DNA from: Salisapilia sapeloensis
Lineage: Eukaryota; Oomycota; Peronosporomycetes; Peronosporales; Salisapiliaceae
Direction of reading: 5' to 3'
NCBI GenBank assembly: GCA_023334545.1
Contig: JAADVB010000097.1
Location: forward strand, 1 to 61,443
DNA length: 61,443 bases
The notes under the pieces were generated by a model, which worked only from the letters and a program-made list of their open reading frames with translations, was not told the origin of the DNA and did not search any database. Position numbers and translations under genes: made by a program. This document shows, one piece after another, positions 10,723-21,100 of this stretch; position 1 is the first letter of the stretch, and each line of letters begins with the position of its first letter.

Positions 10723-11944
10723 CGTGTCTAGGAGAATGCAGCACTGTCCACGGTAGAGGATCAGATACGCCGCGCGTGCACGTGTAAATTACAGACTGCC
10801 ACGAATGTTGTCGTCAAAAATGTTGACACTTGTCGAAGCAGCCACAGCACTTGGCGATGGTGATAGACCAGATGTAGCGTCTGAGGAGCTACATCAGGCA
10901 TCGTGATGGCCATAGAGCATCCGAAAGAGTGTGCACGCGAGATAGGACAAGATGAAGACGCTTCGGCTTGCGAAGAGGCTGATCGGCAATATAGGCGTCA
11001 TTGAAACGTAGCCACTCAAAGGTTTCCATGGGAATTGTAGGTGTCTAAGTTGAAGGAATGGAGCATTGTAGGGGTGTGAGCAATGCCCCATCCCTCTGTG
11101 GAGGTTCGCCATGCACAATTATTCGTCTGTTTCTGCGTTAGTTTTTATAAACGCCAGACTATGCATTGATATAAGTTGCTCGTCGGAGTTTCAAGACTTG
11201 CGTGTCGTTGGATGCAGCCATAACGCACGATGCTGCTGAAAGATACTCATAGAAAACTTGACTAGTCGATATAAACGCATAAGACTCTTCTACTGTAGCC
11301 TGATACTATCCATCGCCAAGTAATCTGATTAAAGCTAGATTGCACGAAATCATGCTGTCGTCTCGAGATACAATCTGTACGTAAAAAGATATTATGGAGT
11401 GCTTGGAAGTCTATGCGGACGTACGAATGCCAAGTAATGCTTCTTAATTATCGATTTAGCACAATCGCTTAGCTCAAGTCGTAGCACACACCGATAAAAT
11501 CCAGAAAATCATGTAGCGTTGTTCACAAGTGAGATAGGGCGACGTCTGCTCTTTATGACAAGATAACCGAATATTGCTGCCTTTGCCTTTAGCAGATATC
11601 ATGCAATGATCTCAAATGTATCAGAGGCTGCATTTTCATTCCTCGATCTCGCCATGCTAGTCGATTGGAAACGCAGAATACTTTATTCGAGTTAAACACG
11701 TGTAGCTGATACCATTCTACCTCGCTGGGTGTAGACTGGCGTCTATAGCGAGAATAACTGAGAGTATTATCGAGCCCTTATGGATCAGCAAAAGATATCT
11801 TACCTTTCCTTGCAGCTAGTAGACGTCCATCAAGTCGAATGAGCAACAAAGAAAATTGATTACGGATGCCGTGTTGGATCGATATCAAAGTCAAGTCATT
11901 TATTTCAACATTCATTCTCATCCGTACCAGAATCGCCGAGAAAG
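10723..11944. other. Intergenic region between divergent genes
   Basis: About 1.2 kb, AT-richer than the genes, with no coding sequence I can support. It holds the promoters of the PH/CRAL-TRIO gene (leftward) and the hydrolase (rightward). I see no tRNA-like fold or obvious repeat. Confidence 0.5.
11911..11923 (+). promoter_or_regulatory. Candidate oomycete initiator
   Basis: The sequence TTCATTCTCATCC lies 22 bp before the ATG at 11945. It fits the oomycete initiator pattern (TCATTYNCA-like). It is a short motif match only. Confidence 0.3.
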
Positions 11945-12979
11945 ATGTGGATGCTCGCGCTTTTGGGCCTACTGGTACTTGTTCTAGCCGTCTTGTACGT
12001 CTTCTTCGGTCCTGGCATTGATGAAGACAACTTCCGTGCGTCTCTCCCGCACTCCCGCAATGAGCGAGACTTTCTTGAAGCGTATGTGCGTCACGGACAG
12101 GAAGAGTCAGGCTTCCTCCGACGTCCTCGACCGGGAAATCAAGTTCTAAAACTATTCTATCGACTATGGGTGCCTAAGCAGCTTGACGCTGTGTCAGACG
12201 CAAAAGGCGTGGTCGTCGTCATCCACGGCCTCAACTCGCACAGCGCCAGGAACAACCAGCTCGTTCGAGAGGTCCTCGAGTCCGGATTTGTCGTCGCTGG
12301 GTTCGACCATGAAGGCTTGGGTCGCAGTGGAGGTCGCCATGGTTACTTTTCCAGCGTCTCGCATCTTGTGGATGATGCCATTGCCGTCGTGGAAATGGTC
12401 AGGGACAAGTATCAGGGCCGAAAAGTCTTCTTGCACGGCGGATCTCTCGGTGGTCTCCTCGTGCTCAATATCTTGATCAAGATGCAAAGAGGAACGGTGG
12501 ACGGAGCTATTATCCAGTGCCCAGCACTCAGCGTCCACTCTTCCAGCCGTCCTCACTTCCTCATTGAGCTCCTTGGACGCATGCTGGCTGCAGTTGCGCC
12601 AAAGCTCCCGATCACAGCTGGTCATCGCAACCGAGGCAGCTCGCCTGAAGTGGCTGCGATCGTAGATGCCTTCAAGCGTCAGGATCCTCTCTTTTACAAT
12701 GGCAAGTTGAGGATCGGGACAGGACTGGCGATGCTGGAGGCCATGGAAGAGATACAGGAGAAGTTGCACCTAGTGGAAGCGCCTTACTTGCTCCAGCATG
12801 GAGAGGCCGACCAAGTGTGCAGTCTAGAAGGCTCTCAAGTGCTGCACGAACGGACGGGTAGTGAGGACAAGACGTTCATCACGTACCCGAATTGCGCCCA
12901 CGACATGGCGGAAGAGCCGAAAGAGGTCAAGGATAAAGTTGTAAATGACTTTGTGGCGTGGCTCCTGGCGCGCTGCTAA
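11945..12979 (+). CDS. Membrane-anchored alpha/beta hydrolase, monoacylglycerol-lipase-like
   Basis: An intronless 344-residue protein. Residues 1-22 form a strongly hydrophobic signal anchor (LALLGLLVLVLAVLYVFF). The alpha/beta-hydrolase core has the oxyanion-hole HGLNSHS, the nucleophile elbow HGGSLGG (GxSxG), an acid region around QHGEADQVC and a catalytic His in NCAHDM near the end. This layout matches the Hydrolase_4/monoglyceride lipase family, which cleaves monoacylglycerols or related esters; the actual substrate is unknown. An inverted paralogue follows at 13176-14295, tail to tail with 196 bp between stops. Shared blocks such as YNGKLRIGTGLAMLEAM indicate a local inverted duplication. 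Confidence 0.88.
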   Translation: MWMLALLGLLVLVLAVLYVFFGPGIDEDNFRASLPHSRNERDFLEAYVRHGQEESGFLRRPRPGNQVLKLFYRLWVPKQLDAVSDAKGVVVVIHGLNSHSARNNQLVREVLESGFVVAGFDHEGLGRSGGRHGYFSSVSHLVDDAIAVVEMVRDKYQGRKVFLHGGSLGGLLVLNILIKMQRGTVDGAIIQCPALSVHSSSRPHFLIELLGRMLAAVAPKLPITAGHRNRGSSPEVAAIVDAFKRQDPLFYNGKLRIGTGLAMLEAMEEIQEKLHLVEAPYLLQHGEADQVCSLEGSQVLHERTGSEDKTFITYPNCAHDMAEEPKEVKDKVVNDFVAWLLARC

Positions 12980-13175
12980 TTGTCCAAATACAGACAAGAT
13001 AAGATGCTACTAACATACGGTGTATTATGGTAATTTCGTTATTGGTACTGGTTGGTGCGATAAGGATACCGCGTGTGGTACGAGTGCAGGAGAGCGAGTG
13101 TCTACTGCTCGACGCACCTATGATTCTTCAGTCGCAGGATGATGCAGCGTTCACCGTACTAGAGTGGACGAGGCA

Positions 13176-14295
13176 TCAACTGCGCTCCACGAGCCACTGG
13201 ACAAAGTCGTTGATCACCTTCTCTCCAGTCGGCTTCGGTTCATCGCACAGGTTGTGGGCAGCACCAGGGTATGTCAAAAAGGTCTTGTCTGAACTCGTCG
13301 TGCGCTTGTGCAGTTGCTTCGATCCAGAGATGTTGCAAACGACGTCCGCATCGCCGTGCTGCAGCAGGTACGGAGCTTTGACTAGGTGCAGTCTGCTCTG
13401 GATGTACTCCATGGCCTCGAGCATGGCTAAGCCAGTGCCGATTCTCAGCTTGCCGTTGTAGAACAATGGATCTTGGCGCTGGATGGCTTCTGAGATGGCA
13501 GCCACTTCTGGAGACGTGTTCTGCCCACGATTTGCCTCTGCTATCGGCAGCTTCGGAGCCAAAACCACGAGGATGCGGCCGATGAGTTCCACCAAAAAGT
13601 GCGGACGGCTCGACTTGTGGACCTGGACGGCAGGGCATTGGATCACGGCCCCATCGACCATACCGGGCTTCATCTTGGTGAGAACGATGAGAGTTAGGAG
13701 ACCACCCAAAGACCTGTTCACCATAAGATAAGGTCTTTAGCTAGTGATCTGGAGGTTGAGTATGAATAAAAGGAACGTACCCGCCGTGGAGGAAAACTTT
13801 GCGGCCATTATATCTCTCCCGCACCATGTCGATGATGGCCAAGGCATCGTCCACGAGGTGGTGGACACTTGAAAAATACCCGTGTCGACCATCGCTTCGG
13901 CCAAGGCCTTCAAAGTCAAAGCTGGCGACGACAAAGCCTGCTTTCAGGACTTGGCTCATGCAGTGGTTGCGACCACTGTGCGAGTTTAAGCCGTGAAAGA
14001 CGATGAGAACACCTTTCGACTCGGCAACGTTCCGCAGGTGCTTGGGCACCCACAGTCGGTAGAAGAGCTTAATGCTCTGTCCGTTCGGTCGCGGCCTTCG
14101 AATGAAGCCCGAGTCTTCCTTGCCGCCATGCAAGTGCTGCCGATAGAACTCGAGCTCTTGCTGCGAAGGTGGCAACGTCGCTCGAGGATTGTGTGTGTCA
14201 ATGCCAGGACCGAAGAGGACGTAGAGAACGACGAGCGCAAGTGTAATCGCCATGAAAGGCGCCCAAAGCCACGAAAAGTCATAGAAACCCATCAT
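13176..14295 (-). CDS. Alpha/beta hydrolase, inverted paralogue with one intron
   Basis: Exons 14295-13781 and 13713-13176 join over a 67-nt intron (13714-13780) to give 350 residues. The splice rebuilds HGG^SLGG, so the intron falls exactly inside the catalytic nucleophile motif; the paralogue at 11945 has no intron there. An N-terminal hydrophobic anchor (about 8-28) is conserved, as are HGLNSHS, QHGDADVVC and the His in AAHNL. The function is predicted to match its neighbour: a membrane-bound esterase or monoacylglycerol lipase. The reading frame is intact and key residues are kept, so I regard it as functional. Confidence 0.87.
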
Positions 14296-14463
14296 CTTGT
14301 CTAGATTGTTCTTATCTCTTGCTGGAGAAGGTAGAGGGATCGATGTAAATTGAGAAGTGACAAGGTGCTCGATCCTACGACCTGAGAACGTGCCTGCACC
14401 ACTAATGTACCGTTCTAGAACCGAACGTGTACCCGCGAAAGTGTCGCGAGCTCACGTTTCAGC

Positions 14464-15093
14464 ATGGTCGTCGGACGGAACCTCGTGGGCAGTCGGAACG
14501 ATGAGTTCTATGCGTGGGAGCAGAGGAGAGGGAAACAGGCAGCAGCAGAGCCGTCGGGACCGTTGGAAGTGGAGCAAATGATCCAGAGACTCGTGCGTCA
14601 AGGCTCGTCCAACCTCGCGAAATTATACACCGTGCCGGAAGATCAGGATCCGTACGTGTGGCAGTATGAGCACTTGCGACAATTCCTGCGTGAACTGAAC
14701 CGTCTCGTGGCGCATTTGGATGGCGAGTGCACGCGAGAAGTATGTCCGATCATGAAGGCGACGGATGACTGGGTCTTCCTGTGCGCTGCCCACAAGGCGC
14801 CTCGTGAATGCTGTGCGTTCGAATACGCTCTGCACACCCTTGACAACGTTTCCACACTACTCTCCAGCAGTCGAGTGTTCCCCAGTCGCGTCTCCATTAG
14901 CTCGAACGCTACGCAATACTTTCAAAGCGTGGCGCGACGGCTGTACCGGATCTTCAGCCACACCTATTTCCATCATCCCGAAGTCTTTCGGCAAATGGAA
15001 GATGAGACGTATGTATGCCACCGGTTTGTCTACTTTTGCACTACCTTCAGCCTCATCCCCAAGAACCTGCTCATCATTCCAGATATGAACTAA
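14464..15093 (+). CDS. MOB4: MOB4/phocein-type Mob family protein
   Basis: 209 residues, no intron. The Mob fold is clear: CPIMKATDDWVFLCAAHK carries the first zinc ligand, and RIFSHTYFHHPEVF and CHRFVYF follow. The AAHKAPRECCAFEYALHTLD region is closer to phocein (MOB4) than to MOB1. MOB4 is a subunit of the STRIPAK phosphatase-kinase complex and works in cell polarity and membrane traffic; that role is transferred from the family. The stop lies only 26 bp from the stop of the convergent VPS2 gene, so the two 3' UTRs must overlap. Confidence 0.9.
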   Translation: MVVGRNLVGSRNDEFYAWEQRRGKQAAAEPSGPLEVEQMIQRLVRQGSSNLAKLYTVPEDQDPYVWQYEHLRQFLRELNRLVAHLDGECTREVCPIMKATDDWVFLCAAHKAPRECCAFEYALHTLDNVSTLLSSSRVFPSRVSISSNATQYFQSVARRLYRIFSHTYFHHPEVFRQMEDETYVCHRFVYFCTTFSLIPKNLLIIPDMN

Positions 15094-15119
15094 GAAAAGA
15101 ACACGAATTGCATTTGTCT

Positions 15120-15868
15120 TTAGGAACGCCGGAGGTTGTTCAGTCGAGCCTCGAGCTCGCTCATGGCAGAGTCACCCTCGACGCTGGCTTCTCCTGCTGC
15201 CACGGGCGCGGGAGGAGGAGCTGCAGTTTCTGCAGCCTTCTTCTGCTCTGGCGCCTCTTGCCCGACTGGAGCCTCCGGGACTGCGCCCGTCATGTCGATT
15301 CCTATTTCGTCCAGCACCTGGCCGACGATCTTGTCTTCCTCCTCTTCGTCTGCGTCGCCTTCCATGACATCATCGATGGTGTCGCCGATCATCTCCTGCT
15401 TCATCTCCATCTTCTCGCTCTCCATCGCGTACTCCTTCATGATCTCGTTGAGGCGCGGCAGATCCATGGTACTCGCCATGCTCTTGAGCGCTTGAGAGGT
15501 GCCCTGGAGTGCAGACGTCATGGCTTCGGCCGACTTTGCCGTCTACAAGGATGGTATAAACACATTTGCAAGGAAAAAATAGGACGAGAACGCACTTCAA
15601 TGCGGAGAGACACGGCCTGCAGTTGCGAGCGCATGGTGTAGAACTTGGTGATGTGCTGCCGCGTGCGCACGAGGTCCTTGGCCATGATCTTGACGCTACC
15701 CATCTGCCCTTCCTTGGCCATTTTCTTAATCTCAATTACGAGCTTCTTCTCCTGGTTCTGGAGACTCATGCGCTCTCGATCGAGCGAGCGGACGGCTCGG
15801 TTGATCTGGCGCTTGTTCTCACGCAGTTGCTCCTTCTGCGTCTTCTTCTTCGCCAACGCATTCCCCAT
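15120..15868 (-). CDS. VPS2: ESCRT-III subunit VPS2/CHMP2
   Basis: Exons 15868-15596 and 15542-15120, joined over a 53-nt intron (15543-15595, phase 0), give 231 residues, the usual Snf7-family size. The basic N-terminal half contains QEKKL, KKMAKEGQM and IMAKDLVRTR, hallmark VPS2/CHMP2 blocks. The acidic C-terminal half has IDDVMEG and VLDEIGIDM, and ends in a MIM1-type helix (LEARLNNLRR) that binds the VPS4 MIT domain. The protein polymerises on endosomal and other membranes for scission. The start gives MGNALAKK; a Gly at position 2 raises the question of myristoylation, although position 6 is Ala rather than Ser/Thr. Confidence 0.95.
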
Positions 15869-16279
15869 GCTACTCGACCTGTGCCGTGCGACGGACTGCT
15901 GGAGAAGTGGATTTTCAGTGTCTTGTTCAACATAACCCTTTCTCTTTCTTATTCTTTTCCTTCAGTTGACGAGTAAAGTAGTAATTGTGCGATATGTAGA
16001 CAAGATAGGTGCATGAGTGTCAGGCAGCTAGTAAGAGAACGTGAAGTGGATCAACTAATGTACTGTTCGACCAAGCGAGGCGCATCTTCCTCCGTCGGAT
16101 ATCCATCGACTTCGCCTTTATGCACGCAGCTGAAATCCACCGTCTTGAAAAGATAGTAATGCTTGCACTGAAATTTTGTAGCGGACCGACTCTTCTGGGA
16201 TCTCGACGTAATTCGGGACGCACCCACCTACTCGCCCATTCTCCCATTTTCCTCTCCTTGAGGACCGCGCACGCAATCG
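15869..16279. other. Divergent promoter region, VPS2 / SMP-30-like
   Basis: 411 bp between two diverging starts. I see no gene in it. It includes the candidate initiator/FPR motif at 16231-16252. Confidence 0.5.
16231..16252 (+). promoter_or_regulatory. Candidate initiator plus FPR element
   Basis: CTCGCCCATTCTC is followed directly by CATTTTCCT. This matches an oomycete initiator followed by the flanking promoter region (CAWTTTNYY). It ends 27 bp before the ATG at 16280. Confidence 0.45.
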
Positions 16280-18049
16280 ATGCGACTGATTTACCTTACG
16301 CTGGCGCTATGCGCGTCCATGGCGTCCGCACTACCTTCCCAGCAAGAGCTGATGCAAACGTTCGACCTCCGCCGACTGAAAAATGTCGACCGAGCGCACC
16401 TACAGCGCCACTTAATGGCCATGGACGAAGCGTCCGACCGCGAGAACGCGAAGGCCATTTTTAATATGTACAAGGTCCTGGATAATGACAACGTCGAGAA
16501 ACTCGGCGACACGTCCGAGGAGCAATTTGACGTCTTCTACGCCAAAGTGTTTCCCGAACTACAAGAGCAAGGACAAGCGATCTTAGATGGAGACGATGAC
16601 GTCTCTGGCCCGTCTCCTGCCTCTGGTGACTCAGACAATGCCAGCGGCTCAAACGGTGAGCCTTCCGATGGCAACTCTCCATCTACTGGCGATGGAGATA
16701 CTTCAGGTACCGATGGAGGAAATGGAGGTACCGGAGACAACGGTGGCAACGGCGGAGGCAATGGCAACAACGGGGGAAACGGTGGTGGCGGTTCTACCCA
16801 CTACGCCACGACGGATACTGGTAAAAAGGTCGAAGTGCAGGATGGCTTGAGCTTTTACTCTAGTACCTACTCTCAGTCCAGCACGAGCTTCCTCAACAAC
16901 CTAAAGAGCAACAGTCGCAGATTGGAGAGCGTTGTGGTGAATTCGAGGAGCGACGGAAACTACCGCCCTGTCACTGGTCCGAAAGTACTCTCTGGCCCCG
17001 GTGCTAAGACCCTCAGTCGCCGACTTGAAGGTACTAACACGACGTCCGTTGGCATGCTATTCTGCGACGTCTCTGGAAACGCCTTGTGGCGACTGACCTC
17101 CGAGTTCGACGTGTATGATGCGGAAGATTACGACGAGTCGGAGGAGAAATCCGTCATTGGAGAAGGACAGTGTCTGTCGACCGCTTCGACGCTGGACGTG
17201 AGCGCTTACCAGTCCGGTTGCAGCCTTCAGAACCACCCGGAGGGATGCGACGACGTCTTCATGCGCGGCTGCTCTGGCCTGGGCGTCAGTGCGGACGGTA
17301 ACACTGTGGTCGTGTCTCGTCAAGGAGGTCGATCGCTCGGCGTCCTGTCGTACAAGGAAGTCGATGGCGAGTGCCAAGGCCGTATCGTGGATGCCATCAC
17401 AACCTACCGTGGCAAGAAACTGAACGGACCTGCGTCTTCCCTCTTCTCGTCCAAGGGCGACTTGTACTTTACGGACCCTCCGTTCGGTCTGGCGAACAAC
17501 CTCGAGGAGCTGACGGAAGTGAACAACACGCTGGATGACTCGCCCCAGAAGGAACTTCCGTTCAATGGCGTCTACCGTCTGCCTGCTGCTGGTGAAGACA
17601 GTCGCGAGCTGGAGCTCTTGGATTGCGACATGGAGCGTCCGAACAAGTTGGCGCTGTCTCCGAACGAGACGGTCATGTACGTGACCAACTCGAGGCGGAA
17701 CGACGCGTACGTGAAGCAGTACGAATTGAACGAAGACGGCAGCGTCGGTAACTCGTCCATTCTGTTCAACTTCTCCGCCTACCCAGAGCTGGAGACTGGA
17801 GACGGTATTGCCGACGGACTGGCAGTGGACTCGGACGGTAACTTGTACGTTGCTGTGTGGAAGGCCGTGTTCGTGATCTCGCCGGGCGGAGAGCTCTTGG
17901 CGGCCCTCAATGCCGACCAGGAAGTTCGGGACGTTGCGATCGGAGAAGGCCGGGTCTTCATCACGGGCGACTTTGGTATGATCGCGTACGCGACGGGCGC
18001 CATGCCTGCGCAAACACTGGTGGAGACGCAGACGACGTGCTCGAGCTAG
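16280..18049 (+). CDS. Secreted SMP-30/gluconolactonase-like beta-propeller protein
   Basis: 589 residues, no intron. Residues 1-17 are a signal peptide (LIYLTLALCASMASA, cleavage before LPS). A charged helical segment (18-105) of unknown type follows, then a flexible Gly/Asn/Ser-rich linker (about 107-174, repeated GGNGG). The C-terminal part (about 250-585) is a six-bladed propeller of the SMP-30/gluconolactonase or strictosidine-synthase-like type: DLYFTDPPFG, RPNKLALSPNETVMYVTNS, and GIADGLAVDSDGNLYVAVW. Family members hydrolyse lactones or related esters; activity here is unproven. N-glycosylation sequons and secretion suggest a cell-surface or exported enzyme. There is no RxLR-dEER motif, so I do not call it a classical effector. 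The ISWI start is 115 bp downstream. Confidence 0.8.
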   Translation: MRLIYLTLALCASMASALPSQQELMQTFDLRRLKNVDRAHLQRHLMAMDEASDRENAKAIFNMYKVLDNDNVEKLGDTSEEQFDVFYAKVFPELQEQGQAILDGDDDVSGPSPASGDSDNASGSNGEPSDGNSPSTGDGDTSGTDGGNGGTGDNGGNGGGNGNNGGNGGGGSTHYATTDTGKKVEVQDGLSFYSSTYSQSSTSFLNNLKSNSRRLESVVVNSRSDGNYRPVTGPKVLSGPGAKTLSRRLEGTNTTSVGMLFCDVSGNALWRLTSEFDVYDAEDYDESEEKSVIGEGQCLSTASTLDVSAYQSGCSLQNHPEGCDDVFMRGCSGLGVSADGNTVVVSRQGGRSLGVLSYKEVDGECQGRIVDAITTYRGKKLNGPASSLFSSKGDLYFTDPPFGLANNLEELTEVNNTLDDSPQKELPFNGVYRLPAAGEDSRELELLDCDMERPNKLALSPNETVMYVTNSRRNDAYVKQYELNEDGSVGNSSILFNFSAYPELETGDGIADGLAVDSDGNLYVAVWKAVFVISPGGELLAALNADQEVRDVAIGEGRVFITGDFGMIAYATGAMPAQTLVETQTTCSS

Positions 18050-18083
18050 GCGCTTTCTTTCGTTTTGACAAATGCAGCTTATC

Positions 18084-18092
18084 CATTTTCTT
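18084..18092 (+). promoter_or_regulatory. Candidate FPR promoter element
   Basis: CATTTTCTT fits CAWTTTNYY and lies in the 114-bp gap before the ISWI ATG at 18164. This is a motif match only. Confidence 0.3.
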
Positions 18093-18163
18093 TTTCTTTT
18101 CTTTTTCGTACTTAGTCCGATTATCTATTTTTGCACGATCAACCACGAATCGAGCTCACCGTA

Positions 18164-21100
18164 ATGGACCACAAGGAGGTCGAGGAGGCTGCTCCTACTG
18201 CGCCGAATGAGGCGACTCCGGAAGAAAAGGAGGCGCCCAACGCTTCCATGAGTGAAGAGGACATGGACGAAAGCGCGTCGGTAGAGTCCTCCGCGCAAGA
18301 TGAGGACGATCCGCCGGCCCAGGAAGAGGCGACGGCCGAGGAGGAGAAACGCATGTCCAAGGAACAGCGCGAGACGTTGCGCAAGGAAGAGGACTCGGCC
18401 TTCCAGCAGCAGCGAGAGGTGCAGTCCAAGTCGTTGGAAGCGGTCAAACAGCGTCTAGAGGAAGAAAAGGACTGGCGATCTCGTCCGGCTGCCGAGCGCA
18501 AGATGGCTTTCTTGATGGCACAGTCGGACGTCTTCACGTCCTTCCTCATGGGTGGGTCGAGTGACATTGGACGAGCGTTGACAGTCCAAAAGAAATCCAA
18601 GTCGGAAGGATCTCAGCGAGCGAAAAGCAGCAAGAGCGAACAGGCAGATGCACAGACCATGGCCGAGATCGACGACGTACGCTACACTCGTGTCTCTCAT
18701 CAGCCTCAGTGCATCAAAGGAGGCACGATGAAGCCGTACCAGATCGAGGGTCTGAACTGGATGATCCGACTGCACGACGCTGGCGTCAACGGCATCCTGG
18801 CAGACGAGATGGGTCTCGGAAAGACGCTCCAGTCCATTTCGTTACTAGCGTACCTCCGAGAATCCCGTGGTATCACGGGACCTCACGTGATTATCGTCCC
18901 CAAGTCCACTGTGGGTAACTGGATGCGAGAACTACGACGCTGGTGTCCTTCGATCCGCGCCTTCAAGTTCATGGGAGACAAGCAGGAGCGAGTGGAGCAG
19001 CGTGAGACGCTGCGTCGCATGCAGTTCGACGTGTGCGTCATGTCGTACGAGATTGCGAACATTGAGAAGGGCGCGTTGAACAAGGTCAAGTGGAAGTACT
19101 TGATCATCGACGAAGCGCATCGTGTGAAGAATGAGAACTCGAAGCTTTCTCGCACCGTCCGGGAGTTCCATGTCGAGCACCGCCTGCTGATCACAGGCAC
19201 ACCTCTCCAGAACAATTTGCATGAACTATGGGCCTTGTTAAATTTCCTCCTGCCAGAGATCTTTACGGACTCGGAAGACTTTGACTCGTGGTTCAACGTC
19301 GACGGAGAGGAGGGACAGGAGAATGTGATCAAGAAGTTGCACACAGTCCTCCGACCGTTCCTACTGCGTCGACTAAAAGCAGATGTGGAGCACTCGTTGC
19401 CTCCCAAGATCGAAACGAAGCTCTACGTCGGTCTGTCCGAGATGCAGCGAGACTGGTACATGCGCGTCCTCCATCGAGACGCGACGCACTTAAACGCCAT
19501 TGGAGGAAGCGACCGCGTCCGACTGCTGAATATCTTGATGCAGCTGCGTAAAGTGTGCAACCACCCGTATTTGTTCGAAGGCGCCGAGCCCGGACCGCCA
19601 TACCTTGAAGGTCCGCACTTATGGGAGAACTGCGGGAAGCTGACGCTGCTCCACAAGCTCCTGCCGAAGCTCAAGCAGCAGCAGTCTCGCGTCCTGATCT
19701 TTTGTCAGATGACGTCGATGCTGGACATTCTAGAGGACTTTATGCGGTACTGGAATTACGCCTACTGCCGACTCGATGGTCAGACGAAGGGAGAGGACCG
19801 AGACAATATGATGGAGGACTTTAACAAGCCGGAGAGTGAAAAGTTTGCCTTTTTGCTAAGTACGAGAGCCGGAGGTCTCGGCATCAACTTGGCGACGGCA
19901 GACATTGTCATCTTGTACGACAGCGATTGGAACCCGCAGGTGGACCTTCAGGCCATGGATCGAGCGCATCGTATTGGTCAGAAGAAGACGGTGCGGGTCT
20001 TCCGTTTCGTCACGGACGGAACGGTCGAGGAGAAGATTGTCGAGCGAGCCGAACGGAAGCTGTATCTGGACGCAGCTATCATCCAACAGGGTCGACTGGC
20101 GCAGCAGAACAAGAAGTTGGGGAAGGATGAACTGATGACCATGGTCCGCTTCGGTGCAGACGAGATCTTTAACTCGAAGGGCTCGTTGATCACAGACGAT
20201 GACATCGATGCGATCTTAGCCAAGGGAGAGGAACGTACCGAGTCCATGAAGAGCCGCATCAACGACGACATGCAGCACAATTTGGCCAACTTTGCTCTAG
20301 ACGGTGGCGACACGTCCAACTTGTACGAGTTTGAAGGCGAGAGCTTCTCCAACCCTGGACAGATGGGAGAAGCCTTCCCTTCTACTTTTATCGCTCTTCC
20401 GCAGAGAGAACGCAAAGTGAATTACAATGAAGATGAGTACTATCGACAGCAAGCAGGCGTGAACAAACCCAAGAAGACCAAGAAAGCAAATGATGGTACG
20501 CCTAAGGTACCTGTCGTCCACGACTTTCAGTTCTTTGATAAAGAAAAGATGGTGCCGCTGCTCACCAAGAAGAGTCACGTGGATGCTCGACGCAAGGAGC
20601 TCGGTCGACAGCTCAAGGACGCAAAGGCAGAGGAACAGCGGGTGAGGAATCGGCTGCAGAAGATCAAGGCGAGCGAGGAGGAAGTGCCGTCTAGCTCTCC
20701 GTCTGCTGCGAAGGAAGAGGAGCTGCAGGAGGTGTCTAAACGCATTGAAGGCATCGAGAAGGAGATGGAGGAAACTGCCTTGGAACCTAAGGACGCAGAG
20801 GATCTGCAGAGACTAGAGAGCCAAGGCTTTGGTGACTGGACCAGGCGCGACCTGAAGCAGTTTATTGCTGCGTGCGAGCGGTACGGCCGTGACGATCGAG
20901 ACCGGATCTGCCAGGAACTAGCGAGGTCCTTGAACAAGGATGAAGAGCGTGTGGGGCAGTACTTTGACACGTTCATGTCTCGAATGGACGAGCTGAAAGA
21001 CGCGTCCAAGTACATGGACCGGATCCAGCGAGGTGAAAAGCGGATTAAGCGCAATGAGGTCGTCAAACAGGCGCTGGCGAAGAAGTGTGCGCGGTACAGT

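Noticed and set aside
17057-18013. 318-codon minus-strand frame opposite the SMP-30-like propeller
   Set aside because: It mirrors the sense gene codon pattern and is rich in His/Arg/Val as typical of antisense frames; no domain.
16280-18049. RxLR effector
   Set aside because: There is a signal peptide, but no RxLR or dEER follows within the expected range; RRL occurrences are not the motif.
18131-18163. Longer ISWI start
   Set aside because: The upstream in-frame start is a TTG; the ATG at 18164 is the natural start.
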